Shown here: positions 10,804-19,805 of the stretch, piece after piece
Layout of the letters: every line of letters begins with the position of its first letter
Position numbering within the stretch: position 1 is the stretch's first letter
Source of the DNA: Citromicrobium sp.
Lineage (GTDB): Bacteria > Pseudomonadota > Alphaproteobacteria > Sphingomonadales > Sphingomonadaceae
Assembly: GCA_002729695.1 (NCBI GenBank)
Contig: PBYQ01000002.1
Location: 128,936-192,935, forward strand
Length of the DNA stretch: 64,000 nucleotides
Direction: 5' to 3'
The notes under the pieces: model-generated
Database searches by the model: none
The model's input: the letters and a program-made list of their open reading frames with translations, nothing else
What the model was told of the DNA's origin: nothing
Program-made: the position numbers and the translations under genes

Positions 10804-11496
10804 TTAGCGGCGCGCGGCCTGGACCTGTTCCTGGCTGATCGGAACGATCTTGATTTCCACGCGGCGGTTCAGCGGTTCGGCAACATTGTCGCCGGTCCGC
10901 ACACGCAGGTACTGCGGATCTTCGCCGTAGCCGCGGGTCGCGATGCGGGCGCGCGAGACGCCCTGCGAAACGAGGTAATCGGCCACAGCCTGTGCGCGGC
11001 GCTCCGAAAGATCCTGGTTATAGCCCACGCTGCCGGTCGTGTCGGTGAAGCCGTACACATCGATCAGGCTGTCCGGATAGCGGATCAGGCTGTCGGCGAC
11101 GGTTTTCAGGGTCGCGCGGAAGTTGGCATTGATGTTCGCCGAGTTGGTGGCGAAGGTTACGCCGTCGGGCAAACGAACCAGAATCGCGTCCTGATCGCCG
11201 ATTTCCTCGACGTCGACGCCGCTACCGGCGGTCTGTTCGTCAAGTTCGCGGATCTGGTCGTCGAATTTGTCGCCGATCACCGCGCCTGCGGTACCGCCGA
11301 TGCCCGCGCCGATGATGCGCGCGGCATCGCCGCCGATTACGCCGCCCAGCAGATAGCCGAGCGTACCGCCGATTGCGGCACCTGCAGCGGTGCGCGAAAA
11401 GGTCTTTTCACCGGTGTTCGGGTCGGTAACGCAAGCGGAGGTGCTCACCAGAGCCGCGACGGCCACCGACGAGAGAATGATACGGGGGGTTTTCAT
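10804..11496 (-). CDS. OmpA-family lipoprotein with glycine-zipper domain
   Basis: 230-residue envelope protein. The start MKTPRIILSSVAVAALV leads into a lipobox ending in the Cys of STSAC, so it is probably a lipoprotein. A glycine-zipper-like segment follows (GAAIGGTLGYLLGGVIGG and GAGIGGTAGAVIG). The C-terminal half is an OmpA peptidoglycan-binding domain (VYGFTDTTGSVGYNQDLSERR and ARIATRGYGEDPQ), with the usual Asp and Arg for diaminopimelate contact. The order zipper then OmpA matches the YiaD/Pal-like class that ties the outer membrane to peptidoglycan. The ATG at 11496 is chosen because the lipoprotein signal begins there. It is followed by a strong terminator. Confidence 0.88.
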   Translation of the reverse strand: MKTPRIILSSVAVAALVSTSACVTDPNTGEKTFSRTAAGAAIGGTLGYLLGGVIGGDAARIIGAGIGGTAGAVIGDKFDDQIRELDEQTAGSGVDVEEIGDQDAILVRLPDGVTFATNSANINANFRATLKTVADSLIRYPDSLIDVYGFTDTTGSVGYNQDLSERRAQAVADYLVSQGVSRARIATRGYGEDPQYLRVRTGDNVAEPLNRRVEIKIVPISQEQVQAARR

Positions 11497-11695
11497 ATTC
11501 AGGCAGTCCCTCTTTTGTGTCGTTTCGCGGGAAATGCCGCGAACGTAATAAGTGCCAGCGTCCACCCACGCTCGCCGCCCCAGTAACGGCCCCCTGTCGG
11601 CGAAGTTCCCGCGACGCCGCCGATGGGAGGTCGATCGGGCAGTCGGACGATGACGGATGGCGCAGCGCCGCTTTTGTGCTAGCGCGAAGAATGTC

Positions 11696-13042
11696 GTGAC
11701 ACCTTTTCCCTGGACAGACCTGCTCATCATCGCCGGGCTCATCGTGCTCAATGGCGTTTTCGCCATGTCCGAGCTGGCGATCGTTTCCGCCAGGACCACG
11801 CGGCTGCAGTCGAAGGCCGAAGGCGGGAGCGTCGCAGCGCGTACCGCGCTCGAGCTGGCGGGCGATCCGGGCAAGTTCCTCTCTACCGTGCAGATCGGCA
11901 TCACGCTGGTCGGGATCGTCGCGGGTGCCTATTCGGGATCGAGCCTGGGCGGGCCCGTCGGCGAACGGCTGCAGGCGCTCTTCGGCCTGTCTCCGGACAG
12001 CGCGGCGCAGGCAGGCTTCTTCCTGGTAATCGTCCTGACGACTTATTTCAGTCTCGTCATCGGGGAGCTGGTGCCAAAGCAGCTCGCGCTGCGCGCGGCG
12101 GACCAGATCGCAATGGTCATGGCGCGACCGATGAAATGGCTCGCACTGATTGCCGCGCCGATCGTGTGGGTGCTCGATTTCTCCTCGGCGACTATCGTGC
12201 GCCTGTTCGGCGTGCGTCCGGGCGGTCAAAACAGCGTCACCGCCGAAGAGCTGCAGATGCTGTTCGCCGAGGCCACCCGCAGCGGCGTGCTGGAGGCGGA
12301 GCAGAGCGCGATCCTGCGTGGGGTGGTGCGCCTGGCCGACCGCCCGGTGCGCGAGCTGATGACCCCGCGTACCGAGGTGGACTGGATCGCCGTCGACGCA
12401 GATCGCGCCGAGATAGAGGCGACGATTGCCGACAGCCCGCATTCCTTGCTGCCGGTGGCCGACGGTTCGGCCGACAAGATCATCGGTGTGGTCAAGGTCC
12501 GCGAAGTCTTGGCCGCGATGGTCTCAGGCGCGCCCTTCGCGCTGACCGATCTGGTAAAGCGGGCCGAGGTCGTGCCCGACCAGCTCGATGCGATGGACGC
12601 CTTGCGCGTGCTCCAGCAGGCGGATGTCGCGATGGCGATGGTCCACGACGAGTACGGCCATCTCGACGGTATCGTCACTCCGATCGACCTTCTCACCGCG
12701 ATCGTGGGCCAGTTCGAAAGCGACAAGGACCAGGGCGAGATACCCGAGGTGATCGAGCGGGCGGATGGATCGCTGCTGGTTTCAGGCAGCCTTTCGGCGG
12801 AGGATCTGGGCGACCGGCTGGGCCTCGATTACGGCGAGGAACGCGAATTCGCGACCGCGGCCGGGTTCGCGCTCTCGGTGCTCAAGCACCTGCCCGACGA
12901 GGGGGAGGTGTTCACGCATCAGGGCTGGCAGTTCGAGATCGTCGACATGGACGGGCGCAAGATCGACAAGCTGCTGGTGGCGCAGGAGAAGCCCGATTCG
13001 GCGTCGACTCCAGCCGATCGTTCCGCAGGCGGCAATGCCTGA
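11696..13042 (+). CDS. CNNM/CorC (HlyC-CorC) family membrane protein
   Basis: 448-residue membrane protein with three parts. The N-terminal CNNM (DUF21) domain of about four helices contains NGVFAMSELAIVSARTTRLQ. A CBS-domain pair follows, with RELMTPRTEVDWI and VHDEYGHLDGIVTPIDLLTA. The end is a CorC_HlyC domain (EREFATAAGFALSVLKHLP). Relatives act in Mg or Co efflux; older names include hemolysin. The GTG at 11696 is chosen because hydrophobic sequence starts at once and upstream codons look non-coding. It is divergent from the OmpA-like gene across 200 bases that must carry both promoters. The transported ion is inferred only from family. Confidence 0.88.
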   Translation: MTPFPWTDLLIIAGLIVLNGVFAMSELAIVSARTTRLQSKAEGGSVAARTALELAGDPGKFLSTVQIGITLVGIVAGAYSGSSLGGPVGERLQALFGLSPDSAAQAGFFLVIVLTTYFSLVIGELVPKQLALRAADQIAMVMARPMKWLALIAAPIVWVLDFSSATIVRLFGVRPGGQNSVTAEELQMLFAEATRSGVLEAEQSAILRGVVRLADRPVRELMTPRTEVDWIAVDADRAEIEATIADSPHSLLPVADGSADKIIGVVKVREVLAAMVSGAPFALTDLVKRAEVVPDQLDAMDALRVLQQADVAMAMVHDEYGHLDGIVTPIDLLTAIVGQFESDKDQGEIPEVIERADGSLLVSGSLSAEDLGDRLGLDYGEEREFATAAGFALSVLKHLPDEGEVFTHQGWQFEIVDMDGRKIDKLLVAQEKPDSASTPADRSAGGNA

Positions 13043-13078
13043 CGGGAACGGGCAGCACGTCTGACGCTTTCACTAGGA

Positions 13079-13936
13079 ATGACGGGACATCGCGATATCT
13101 GGCTGATCGCCAATCAGGGCAGCGGATCGGTCCGCGAAGAGACTCTTGCCAAGCTGGACCAGTGTTGCGCCAGCTCTGACCTGTGCATCGCCAAACGCTC
13201 GACCTTTCCAGATGACGGCATCCCCGACCGGCAGGAGCTTGCGCGGCTGGGAATCGATACCGTGGTCACCTTGGGCGGCGACGGGACGATCAACGCGGTC
13301 GTCACCGAGCTTTCGGGCTGGGACGGAGCAGTGCTCCCGCTTCCCGGGGGAACGCAGAACCTGCTGACCAAGCGGCTGCATGGCGATGTCGAGGTCGACG
13401 CCGTGATGGACGCCTTTGCCGCCGGAACGGCGCGGCGTATCCGACCCAACATCATTCGATGCCGGAGCGGTGTCGCGCTGGCGGGGCTCCTCGTAGGCCC
13501 CGGCACCAGCTGGAACGAGGTGCGCGAGGCGTTGCGGGCAGGCGACCCTGGCGCCATGCTCGCTGCGACGGGCGCTGCGATCGAGGGTACGACCGGTCGG
13601 CCGCCCGTACGCATTGCGCTGCCCGAGGCGGGCGATGAAGCTGGCTATCCGATACTCGAACTCGTGCCGCACTCGGGCGGCATCGACGTTGCCGCTTACC
13701 ATGCACGCAGCGGAGCAGACTTCGTCGGCCAGACATGGGCGCTTCTGCGGCAGGAATTTCGCGAAGGTCCGCACGAGACCTTTGGGCCCTTCCCCGAGGT
13801 CGAACTGGCCAGCACGGGGAGCGAACCGCTCGACCTGCTGCTCGACGGAGAGCCTGCCGACGGGCGCGAGCGGGAGAACTTCACTCTCGACGCCTGCCCC
13901 GTCGATCTGATCGCAACACTGGCGGAGGATGGCTGA
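13079..13936 (+). CDS. Diacylglycerol-kinase-family protein
   Basis: 285-residue protein with a DAGK catalytic-like domain. The nucleotide-binding motif is VVTLGGDGTINAVV, followed by LPLPGGTQNLLTKRL. The early part has the usual WLIANQGSGS loop. Family members phosphorylate diacylglycerol, sphingosine or related lipids, or act as NAD-kinase-like proteins. Sphingolipid use in this bacterial group makes a lipid substrate reasonable, but that is inference. The last eight bases overlap the start of the metallophosphatase, so the two form a small operon. Confidence 0.8.
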   Translation: MTGHRDIWLIANQGSGSVREETLAKLDQCCASSDLCIAKRSTFPDDGIPDRQELARLGIDTVVTLGGDGTINAVVTELSGWDGAVLPLPGGTQNLLTKRLHGDVEVDAVMDAFAAGTARRIRPNIIRCRSGVALAGLLVGPGTSWNEVREALRAGDPGAMLAATGAAIEGTTGRPPVRIALPEAGDEAGYPILELVPHSGGIDVAAYHARSGADFVGQTWALLRQEFREGPHETFGPFPEVELASTGSEPLDLLLDGEPADGRERENFTLDACPVDLIATLAEDG

Positions 13937-14795
13937 GGTGACTGGGGAAACCCTGCTATTCCACGTAAGCGACATTCATTTTGGGCTCGAAAACAACGAG
14001 GCGCTCGACTGGTTTTCCAGCGAGGTAGTGCGGATGCGGCCTTCCGCGATCGCGGTTACCGGCGACCTGACGATGCGCGCGCGGGCCCGGGAATTCGCTG
14101 CCGCGAAAGAGTGGGTCGGCGCGCTTGAAGCGCCGGTGACGCTCGATGTGGGCAATCACGACATGCCCTATTTCAATCTGATCGAGCGGTTCGTCGATCC
14201 GTACAAACGGTTCGGGCGGCTGCGCGAAGTGGTTGAGCGTGAAATCGACCTGCCCGGCATTGCGCTCGTCCCCCTCAAGACCGCGGTTCGCGCACAGCCG
14301 CGCTTCAACTGGTCAAAAGGGTGGGTGACCGGGCGCGCTCTGGATAGATGTCTCGCGCGGATCGATGCACTGCCCAAGGGCACGCGCGCGCTGGTGACCG
14401 TTCACCACCCCCTGCGCGAAGTCGGTACGCAAGGCACCGCACTCACGCGCGGTGGTTCCAACGCGCTCGCCGAACTCGCCAAACGCGATGTGCTGGGCGT
14501 GCTGTCGGGCCATGTCCATGACGCGTTCGACATCATGGAAGACACGCTCCATGGGCCGGTGCGGATGATCGGTGCGGGCACGCTGTCGCAGCGCCTGCGC
14601 TCGACCCCGCCGAGCTTCAACGAACTGCACTGGGATGGTGCGGACCTGCGCGTCTGCGTCCGCAATCTGGAGAATATCGAGGACGACGCGATGAAGATCG
14701 ACGACGTTCCCGAAGACGCCCACCCGCCGCGCGAAGAGGGAGAGCCGGTCGCGCCGGTGGGCGCCGTGCCGCGTACAGACCCTCCGGTCAGTTGA
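13929..14795 (+). CDS. Metallophosphoesterase
   Basis: 288-residue calcineurin-like phosphoesterase. All metal-binding motifs are visible in order: HVSDIHFG, AVTGDLTMRARA, VGNHDMP, TVHHPL and GHVHDAFD. Such enzymes use two metal ions to hydrolyse phosphomono- or diesters; the substrate is unknown. The C-terminal 45 residues are an acidic, proline-rich tail outside the core fold. The gene overlaps the upstream lipid-kinase-like gene by eight bases, which suggests paired turnover of a phospholipid headgroup or cyclic nucleotide; this is speculative. Confidence 0.85.
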   Translation: MAEVTGETLLFHVSDIHFGLENNEALDWFSSEVVRMRPSAIAVTGDLTMRARAREFAAAKEWVGALEAPVTLDVGNHDMPYFNLIERFVDPYKRFGRLREVVEREIDLPGIALVPLKTAVRAQPRFNWSKGWVTGRALDRCLARIDALPKGTRALVTVHHPLREVGTQGTALTRGGSNALAELAKRDVLGVLSGHVHDAFDIMEDTLHGPVRMIGAGTLSQRLRSTPPSFNELHWDGADLRVCVRNLENIEDDAMKIDDVPEDAHPPREEGEPVAPVGAVPRTDPPVS

Positions 14796-14840
14796 TCTCC
14801 GAGAGGCGATGGCCGTCGGCGACGGCAGGGCCACCACACG

Positions 14841-14871
14841 AAAAAAAGGGCGGCGCCTTGTGGCACCGCCC
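14841..14871 (-). terminator. Rho-independent terminator after rpsI
   Basis: On the minus strand a 10-bp stem (arms 14862-14871 and 14848-14857, one G-T pair, loop TTGT on the plus strand) is followed by seven T (14847-14841). It lies 45 bases past the rpsI stop and ends the rplM-rpsI operon. Confidence 0.85.
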
Positions 14872-14915
14872 CTCCTGGTGATTGGTTGCTTGTGTAGCCT
14901 AGCGCACCAAAGCGA

Positions 14916-15476
14916 TCAACGCTTGCTGAACTGGAAGCTGCGACGTGCCTTGGCACGACCATACTTCTTACGTTCGACCACACGGCTGTCGCGGGTAAGG
15001 AACCCGGCGGCCTTGACCGTGCTGCGCAGTTCCGGCTCGTACTTCGACAGCGCCTGCGCGATGCCGTGCTTCACGGCACCGGCCTGGCCCGAAAGACCGC
15101 CGCCACGCACCGTGGCGATCACGTCGTACTGGCCTTCGCGATCGGTGATGGCGAACGGCTGGTTGATGACGAGGCGCAGCGTGGGGCGAGCGAAGTAGAC
15201 TTCCTGCTCCTTGCCGTTGATCGTGATCGTGCCCTTGCCCGGCTTCACCCAGACGCGGGCAACCGCGTCCTTGCGGCGACCGGTGGCGTAGGCGCGGCCA
15301 TGCTGGTCGAGCTCCTGCTCGCGCAGCGGCGCGGTGCTCTGGGCAACGACGGCGGCGTCCGCTTCGGGCGCATCGCCCGCGATATCGCCGAGATCGGCGA
15401 GGTCACGGATACTGGCCGTCTTGGGTTCGGACTCGTTGTCCGTCTGCGGCTGGTTCTGGTTCTTGTCGTCGGCCAT
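14916..15476 (-). CDS. rpsI: 30S ribosomal protein S9
   Basis: 186-residue ribosomal protein S9. The core starts at about residue 60 ([18 protein letters not shown]) and ends with the canonical tail RRSFQFSKR, whose basic end reaches the ribosomal P site. Diagnostic segments include [19 protein letters not shown] and [16 protein letters not shown]. The first 58 residues are an acidic, low-complexity extension ([20 protein letters not shown]) seen in alphaproteobacterial S9. Its ATG overlaps the rplM stop by one base (TAATG), so translation is coupled. A strong terminator follows. Confidence 0.97.
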   Translation of the reverse strand: MADDKNQNQPQTDNESEPKTASIRDLADLGDIAGDAPEADAAVVAQSTAPLREQELDQHGRAYATGRRKDAVARVWVKPGKGTITINGKEQEVYFARPTLRLVINQPFAITDREGQYDVIATVRGGGLSGQAGAVKHGIAQALSKYEPELRSTVKAAGFLTRDSRVVERKKYGRAKARRSFQFSKR

Positions 15477-15955
15477 TATGCGACAGCCTTGTTCTTGCGG
15501 TTCATGGAAGCAACATCGAGCACTTCGGGCTTCTGCCCGTCATGCGGATGCTCGGTACCGGCGTAGAGGTGCAGCGCCTTCATCTGCTGGCGACCAAGCG
15601 GGCCGCGCGGGATCATCCGCTCGACAGCCTTTTCCAGCACGCGCTCGGGGAACTTGCCCTCGAGGATCTTGGCCGGAGTGGTTTCCTTGATGCCGCCGGC
15701 ATAGCCGGTGTGCTTGTAGTACTTCTTGTCGCCCATCTTGCGACCCGTGAACTTCACCTTGTCCGCGTTGATGATGATGACATGGTCGCCGCAATCGACA
15801 TGCGGGGTGTAGCTCGGCTTGTGCTTGCCACGCAGCATGTTCGCGACGATCGAGGCGAGCCGGCCGACGACCAGGCCTTCCGCGTCGATAATATACCAGT
15901 TCTTTTCGACCTCGGCCGGCTTGATCGACCGGGTCATCTTGCTGAGCGCCTTCAT
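15476..15955 (-). CDS. rplM: 50S ribosomal protein L13
   Basis: 159-residue ribosomal protein L13, an early-assembly component of the large subunit. Diagnostic segments: [54 protein letters not shown] and GMIP-like [20 protein letters not shown]. First gene of rplM-rpsI, with a one-base overlap between its stop and the rpsI start. Length is slightly above the minimal L13, as is common in this class. Confidence 0.97.
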   Translation of the reverse strand: MKALSKMTRSIKPAEVEKNWYIIDAEGLVVGRLASIVANMLRGKHKPSYTPHVDCGDHVIIINADKVKFTGRKMGDKKYYKHTGYAGGIKETTPAKILEGKFPERVLEKAVERMIPRGPLGRQQMKALHLYAGTEHPHDGQKPEVLDVASMNRKNKAVA

Positions 15956-16097
15956 GGCTGTAATTTCCCTTGGAATTCGGGGGTCTCGCCAGATTGACGG
16001 TCCGCGCTGTCGCGGATTCGCCGGATCGGGCGTGGAGCGCGCTAATGCTTTCGGTTTGCCCCCAAGTCAAGCGTTCATGCGGCTTAGCGAAGAGGTA

Positions 16098-16817
16098 TTA
16101 TAATACCGCGCACGATAAGGTCCACGCTTCGCTACCCTTCTGGGTCATGCCATTCGTCGTGGTGGCTGCTTCTCGCAGAAAGCTCTTCAGCAAGCCCGAA
16201 GCGCTATCGGCAGAGACGCTTTCACGCAGATCGAAGCTTCCGGTGGACCCGTCCGGCAGGTCGATCTCGCGCGATATGCTGCGTTGCCTGGGAGCAGGGA
16301 AGAACACGTCGGCGGGCAGGCCGCTGAGCCAGGACATCCCATGTTGCGAAAGCTCGACGAGGAATTGCCGCGACATCGTTTGCGCGGCAGACGCTTCGCT
16401 CCGCGCCTTCGCATAGGCGAGTGCTGCATTCACCACGGTTTCCGGCAATGGTGCCAGCGCAACCTTCGGGTTGCTCCCGGCAATTTGGCCTTCGCGATCG
16501 AGCTGCAGCGGGAAGAGATCGCTTTCGTCACGTGCGGCCTCCAATCTGGCCATCGCCTGCAGCGCAGCCGGTGCGTCGACATTCGCATCGACCTGCGTGC
16601 CTATTACGCGCAGCCCGTCGCCGCCAACCGCCTCGAACGTGATCGCCCAGCGCCGGGTCACACTGATTTGCTTGCCGTCCGAAAGGCTGCGCAGAAGGAC
16701 GCGTTCGAGCACGAAGGACCCGGCGATTGGCGCAAGTCGCGCCGACGTAGCGGCCGGCAGCAGGAGCAGCGCGCCAAGCCCGGTGAGAACGCCGCGACGT
16801 CCCAACATGGATGTCAT
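16098..16817 (-). CDS. Hypothetical secreted protein
   Basis: 239-residue protein with an N-terminal export signal that contains twin arginines (LGRRGVLTGLGALLLL), possibly a Tat signal. The mature part has no domain I recognise. A beta-rich pattern (SFVLERVLLRSLSDGKQISV, RRWAITFEAVGGDGLRVIGT) and the spacing of hydrophobics suggest a compact periplasmic fold. The ATG at 16817 overlaps the cutA stop (ATGA), so it is co-translated with cutA. The 140 bases downstream, up to rplM, hold no recognisable gene. Confidence 0.6.
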   Translation of the reverse strand: MTSMLGRRGVLTGLGALLLLPAATSARLAPIAGSFVLERVLLRSLSDGKQISVTRRWAITFEAVGGDGLRVIGTQVDANVDAPAALQAMARLEAARDESDLFPLQLDREGQIAGSNPKVALAPLPETVVNAALAYAKARSEASAAQTMSRQFLVELSQHGMSWLSGLPADVFFPAPRQRSISREIDLPDGSTGSFDLRESVSADSASGLLKSFLREAATTTNGMTQKGSEAWTLSCAVL

Positions 16818-17125
16818 TGCACCACGCCCGAGAGCCACGCGGCAGTCGCATTCCCGCACGCGTCCGCGCGCCAGCCCAGAATTGCCGGCGTATCGTAAGG
16901 GTGAAGCGCCTCTAGCCGGGCGACGGCGGCATCGAGCCGCTCGGCGTGCGTCTTGAACAGCACGGCGACTTCCTCGCCCGAGCCACGCTCCCCGTCCCAA
17001 TCGAACAGGGCTTCGACGCGCCCGATGATGTTCGCACAGGCGATCAGCTTTTCGTCGAGAAGGCGGCTGGTTACGCTGCGCGCGTCGTCCTTGCTCACAA
17101 AAACCGTGTAGATCAGTGCGCTCAC
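16814..17125 (-). CDS. cutA: Divalent-cation tolerance protein CutA
   Basis: 103-residue CutA1 protein, normally a very stable trimer linked to copper and divalent-cation tolerance; its exact role is uncertain. Typical segments are visible: FVSKDDARSVTSRLLDEKLI, the ACANI motif, FDWDG, EVAVLFKTHAERLDAAVARL and the HPYDTPAI motif. Length is normal. It lies five bases downstream of ctaA and overlaps the following hypothetical gene, so it sits in the middle of a three-gene minus-strand operon. Confidence 0.93.
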   Translation of the reverse strand: MSALIYTVFVSKDDARSVTSRLLDEKLIACANIIGRVEALFDWDGERGSGEEVAVLFKTHAERLDAAVARLEALHPYDTPAILGWRADACGNATAAWLSGVVQ

Positions 17126-17130
17126 ACCCG

Positions 17131-18177
17131 CTACCCGAGCGCGTGCGCGCTGGCCGAGGTTGCTGCGACCAGCAAAGCGCCGGTGACCTGGTGGGCGACA
17201 GCCACCCAGATCGAGACGCCGGTCACCACCGTCACGATCCCCAGCAAAACCTGCCCGATCGCGAGCGCGATCAGCGCCTTGCCCGCATTCCCTTCACGCG
17301 GCAGCGCGCGCGATCCCAGCCAGATGAGCACGATGAATGCGATCCAGGCGAACCAGCGATGGATGAAGTGAAGCAGGAAGGGATCGTGCGTGAGCGCCCA
17401 GAAGAATCCCTGCGACCAGTTGGCCTCGGGTACGAACCGGTCCTGCATCAGCGGCCAGGTGTTGGAGGCATGTCCGGCGTTGAGCCCCGCAACCCATGCG
17501 CCGAGCACGATCTGTACGAAAAGGACTCCGCCCGCGATTGCGGCGAGCGGGCGCAAGCGTGCCGGCAACGCGCCCTGGTTGCGATCGAGATCGTGGAGGT
17601 CGAGTGCGGTCCACACCAACCCCGCGAGCGTGAACAAGGCGGTGCACAGATGGATCGAGAGCCAGAAGTGGCTCACGTCAGTCATCGACCCGGTCAATCC
17701 CGAGCTGACCATCAGCCAGCCGAATACGCCCTGCAATCCGCCCAGCGCCAGCAGCGCGAGCAGGCGCGGCTTGTAGCCTTTCGGAATCCACCCGCGCAGC
17801 CAGGCGAAGGCGAGCGGCAGGGCGAAGACCAGCCCGATCAGGCGACCGAGCAGACGGTGAAACCACTCCCAGAAGAAGATCGCCTTGAAGTCGGCGAGGG
17901 TCATGCCCGCTGGACCGGCTTCGAGCCTGTACTCCGGCGTCGCCTGATAAAGCGCAAACTCTGCCTGCCACGCCTTGTCGCTCAGCGGCGGGAGCACGCC
18001 TGTCACCGGGTCCCACTGCGTGATCGAGAGACCCGATTCGGTCAGCCGGGTAATTCCGCCGACCGCGACGATCAGCACCACGAGCACGGCAACGCAAACG
18101 AGCCACCAGGCCAGCCAGCCTGGCCGCGTGCCATCAAGGGTGGGTTCGCTGGATCGACGCAAGAGTGTGGCGGCCAT
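17131..18177 (-). CDS. ctaA: Heme A synthase (COX15/CtaA)
   Basis: 348-residue polytopic membrane protein that converts heme O to heme A for aa3-type cytochrome oxidase. Eight hydrophobic helices can be traced. Heme-ligand histidines sit in helices near FFWEWFHRLLGRLIGL, SHFWLSIHLCTALF, HFIHRWFAW and VAVAHQVTGALL. The motif GGITRLTESGLSITQW matches the COX15 N-terminal region. The ATG at 18177 is chosen because the upstream in-frame sequence has no COX15-like content. It is divergent from the MerC-domain gene across 115 bases and is followed by cutA after five bases. Confidence 0.95.
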   Translation of the reverse strand: MAATLLRRSSEPTLDGTRPGWLAWWLVCVAVLVVLIVAVGGITRLTESGLSITQWDPVTGVLPPLSDKAWQAEFALYQATPEYRLEAGPAGMTLADFKAIFFWEWFHRLLGRLIGLVFALPLAFAWLRGWIPKGYKPRLLALLALGGLQGVFGWLMVSSGLTGSMTDVSHFWLSIHLCTALFTLAGLVWTALDLHDLDRNQGALPARLRPLAAIAGGVLFVQIVLGAWVAGLNAGHASNTWPLMQDRFVPEANWSQGFFWALTHDPFLLHFIHRWFAWIAFIVLIWLGSRALPREGNAGKALIALAIGQVLLGIVTVVTGVSIWVAVAHQVTGALLVAATSASAHALG

Positions 18178-18261
18178 TCCGCATGAATGCGTATTGGCGA
18201 CCAGACTTGCAAGCGCGCAGACGCGCATCGCCGGCACGCGATCGATTTTCAGGCACTTGCA

Positions 18262-18280
18262 AAATGAAACAACATAACAT
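18262..18280. promoter_or_regulatory. Imperfect palindrome resembling a Zur/Fur-type box
   Basis: The sequence aaatgaaacaacataacat lies 13-31 bases before the MerC-domain gene. Its reverse complement, atgttatgttgtttcattt, resembles the ATGTTAT...ATAACAT pattern of metalloregulators of the Fur/Zur family. One half matches well and the other weakly. Its position between divergent genes would suit an operator. This is a pattern match by eye only. Confidence 0.25.
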
Positions 18281-18292
18281 ACTTCGCTCCTC

Positions 18293-18700
18293 ATGAACTT
18301 CCGCAGCATATCGAACCGCATCAGACTGGATGCGGTGGGCATCGCCCTGTCTGCGCTGTGCGCGGTGCATTGCGTGCTCACGATCGTGCTGATTTCCGCG
18401 CTGGGCTTTGCGGGTAGCTGGCTGCTCGCGCCCGAGTTGCACACCTGGGGACTGGTCGCCGCAACTGTGATTGCGGGGGTCGCCATTGGTGTCGGCGCGA
18501 TTCGTCACCGCCGTCGCATGCCATTCGTCGTGGCGATGACGGGGCTGACTTTCATGGGCGGTGCGCTGGCCGCGCCGCATGGATTGGAGGAGGCCGTCCT
18601 CACGATCATCGGCGTCGGGCTGGTTTCGGCAGGTCATATTCTCAATCTGCGGCACCACACGCCCGGACACCGCGCGGAAAGCTTGCGCGAGGGGCGCTGA
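18293..18700 (+). CDS. MerC-domain membrane protein
   Basis: 135-residue membrane protein with four predicted helices. The metal-binding pair is in [13 protein letters not shown] (CAVHC) in the first helix, as in MerC mercury-uptake proteins. A second feature is the RHRRRMPF cytoplasmic loop. The C-terminal [16 protein letters not shown] is histidine-rich and soluble. No other mer gene is nearby, and sphingomonads often carry such stand-alone MerC proteins, so a general metal-handling role is more likely than mercury resistance. A possible metal-regulator palindrome precedes it. It is followed after 20 bases by thiS-thiG. Confidence 0.8.
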   Translation: MNFRSISNRIRLDAVGIALSALCAVHCVLTIVLISALGFAGSWLLAPELHTWGLVAATVIAGVAIGVGAIRHRRRMPFVVAMTGLTFMGGALAAPHGLEEAVLTIIGVGLVSAGHILNLRHHTPGHRAESLREGR

Positions 18701-18720
18701 GCCTCCAAGTCGCTCTCGCT

Positions 18721-19710
18721 ATGAGCGATACCAAGACGATCCAGCTGAACGGCGAGAGCCGCACCACCACCGCCCCCGACATCGCCGCGCTGGTGCGCGA
18801 GCTGGGCCTCGCGCCCGAAAAGGTCGCGGTCGAGCATAATGGCGAAATCGCGCCACGTTCCCGGCTCGCCGACACAGCGTTGTGCGATGGGGACACTCTG
18901 GAAATCGTGCACTTCGTCGGCGGCGGCGACCATCCCTCCGACGACGACACCTGGACCGTTGCCGGGCATACCTTCCGTTCGCGGCTCATCGTGGGCACCG
19001 GCAAGTACAAGGACTTCGCGCAGAACGCCGCCGCTCTGGAAGCGAGCGGGGCGGAAATCGTCACTGTTGCGGTGCGCCGCGTGAACGTCTCCGATCCGGG
19101 CCAGCCGATGCTGACCGATTTCATCGACCCGAAGAAGGTTACGTACCTGCCCAATACCGCCGGGTGTTTCACAGCCGACGAAGCGGTTCGTACGCTGCGG
19201 CTGGCGCGCGAGGCGGGCGGCTGGGATCTGGTGAAGCTGGAGGTGCTGGGCGAGGCGAAGACGCTCTATCCCGACATGCGCGAGACACTGCGCGCGACCG
19301 AGACGCTGGCGAACGAAGGCTTCCACCCGATGGTCTATTGCGCGGACGATCCGATCGCCGCGAAGCAGCTGGAAGAGGCGGGCGCGGTGGCGATCATGCC
19401 GCTGGGCGCGCCGATCGGCAGCGGGCTAGGCATCCAGAACCGCGTGACCATCCGCCTGATCGTCGAAGGGGCGAACGTGCCGGTGCTGGTCGATGCCGGT
19501 GTCGGCACCGCGTCGGACGCGGCAGTCGGCATGGAGCTGGGCTGCGACGGCATTCTGATGAACACCGCCATCGCCGAGGCGAAGGATCCGATTCGCATGG
19601 CCCGTGCGATGAAGCTGGCGGTGCAGGCCGGGCGCGACGCCTATCTTTCCGGCCGGATGGCGACGCGCAAATATGCCGATCCCTCCAGCCCGCTGGCCGG
19701 TCTGATCTAG
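18721..19710 (+). CDS. thiG: Fused sulfur carrier ThiS / thiazole synthase ThiG
   Basis: 329-residue fusion. Residues 1-69 are a ThiS ubiquitin-like sulfur carrier ending in a GGG at 67-69, where free ThiS would end in GG. Residues from about 75 are ThiG, the TIM-barrel enzyme that makes the thiazole phosphate of thiamine from DXP, dehydroglycine and ThiS thiocarboxylate. The imine-forming lysine is Lys172 in [11 protein letters not shown], and phosphate-binding segments are [12 protein letters not shown] and [18 protein letters not shown]. In the fusion the ThiS tail is not a free C-terminus, so either it is processed or a different sulfur transfer is used. No TPP riboswitch is seen in the 20-base leader. 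Confidence 0.95.
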   Translation: MSDTKTIQLNGESRTTTAPDIAALVRELGLAPEKVAVEHNGEIAPRSRLADTALCDGDTLEIVHFVGGGDHPSDDDTWTVAGHTFRSRLIVGTGKYKDFAQNAAALEASGAEIVTVAVRRVNVSDPGQPMLTDFIDPKKVTYLPNTAGCFTADEAVRTLRLAREAGGWDLVKLEVLGEAKTLYPDMRETLRATETLANEGFHPMVYCADDPIAAKQLEEAGAVAIMPLGAPIGSGLGIQNRVTIRLIVEGANVPVLVDAGVGTASDAAVGMELGCDGILMNTAIAEAKDPIRMARAMKLAVQAGRDAYLSGRMATRKYADPSSPLAGLI

Positions 19711-19805
19711 CGCTGGGCCCTCGGCGTCCCGCAAGGCTTACGGGATGTTAACCAAGTTACGCGAAACCTTCCTCCACCGGATCAAGCGCCCGATGGAGGG
19801 GCAAG

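Noticed and set aside
17116..18186. 356-codon plus-strand open frame opposite ctaA
   Set aside because: Antisense to conserved membrane helices; composition unlike real proteins.
18701..18720. TPP riboswitch before thiS-thiG
   Set aside because: Only 20 bases separate it from the upstream gene, and no THI-box sequence is visible.
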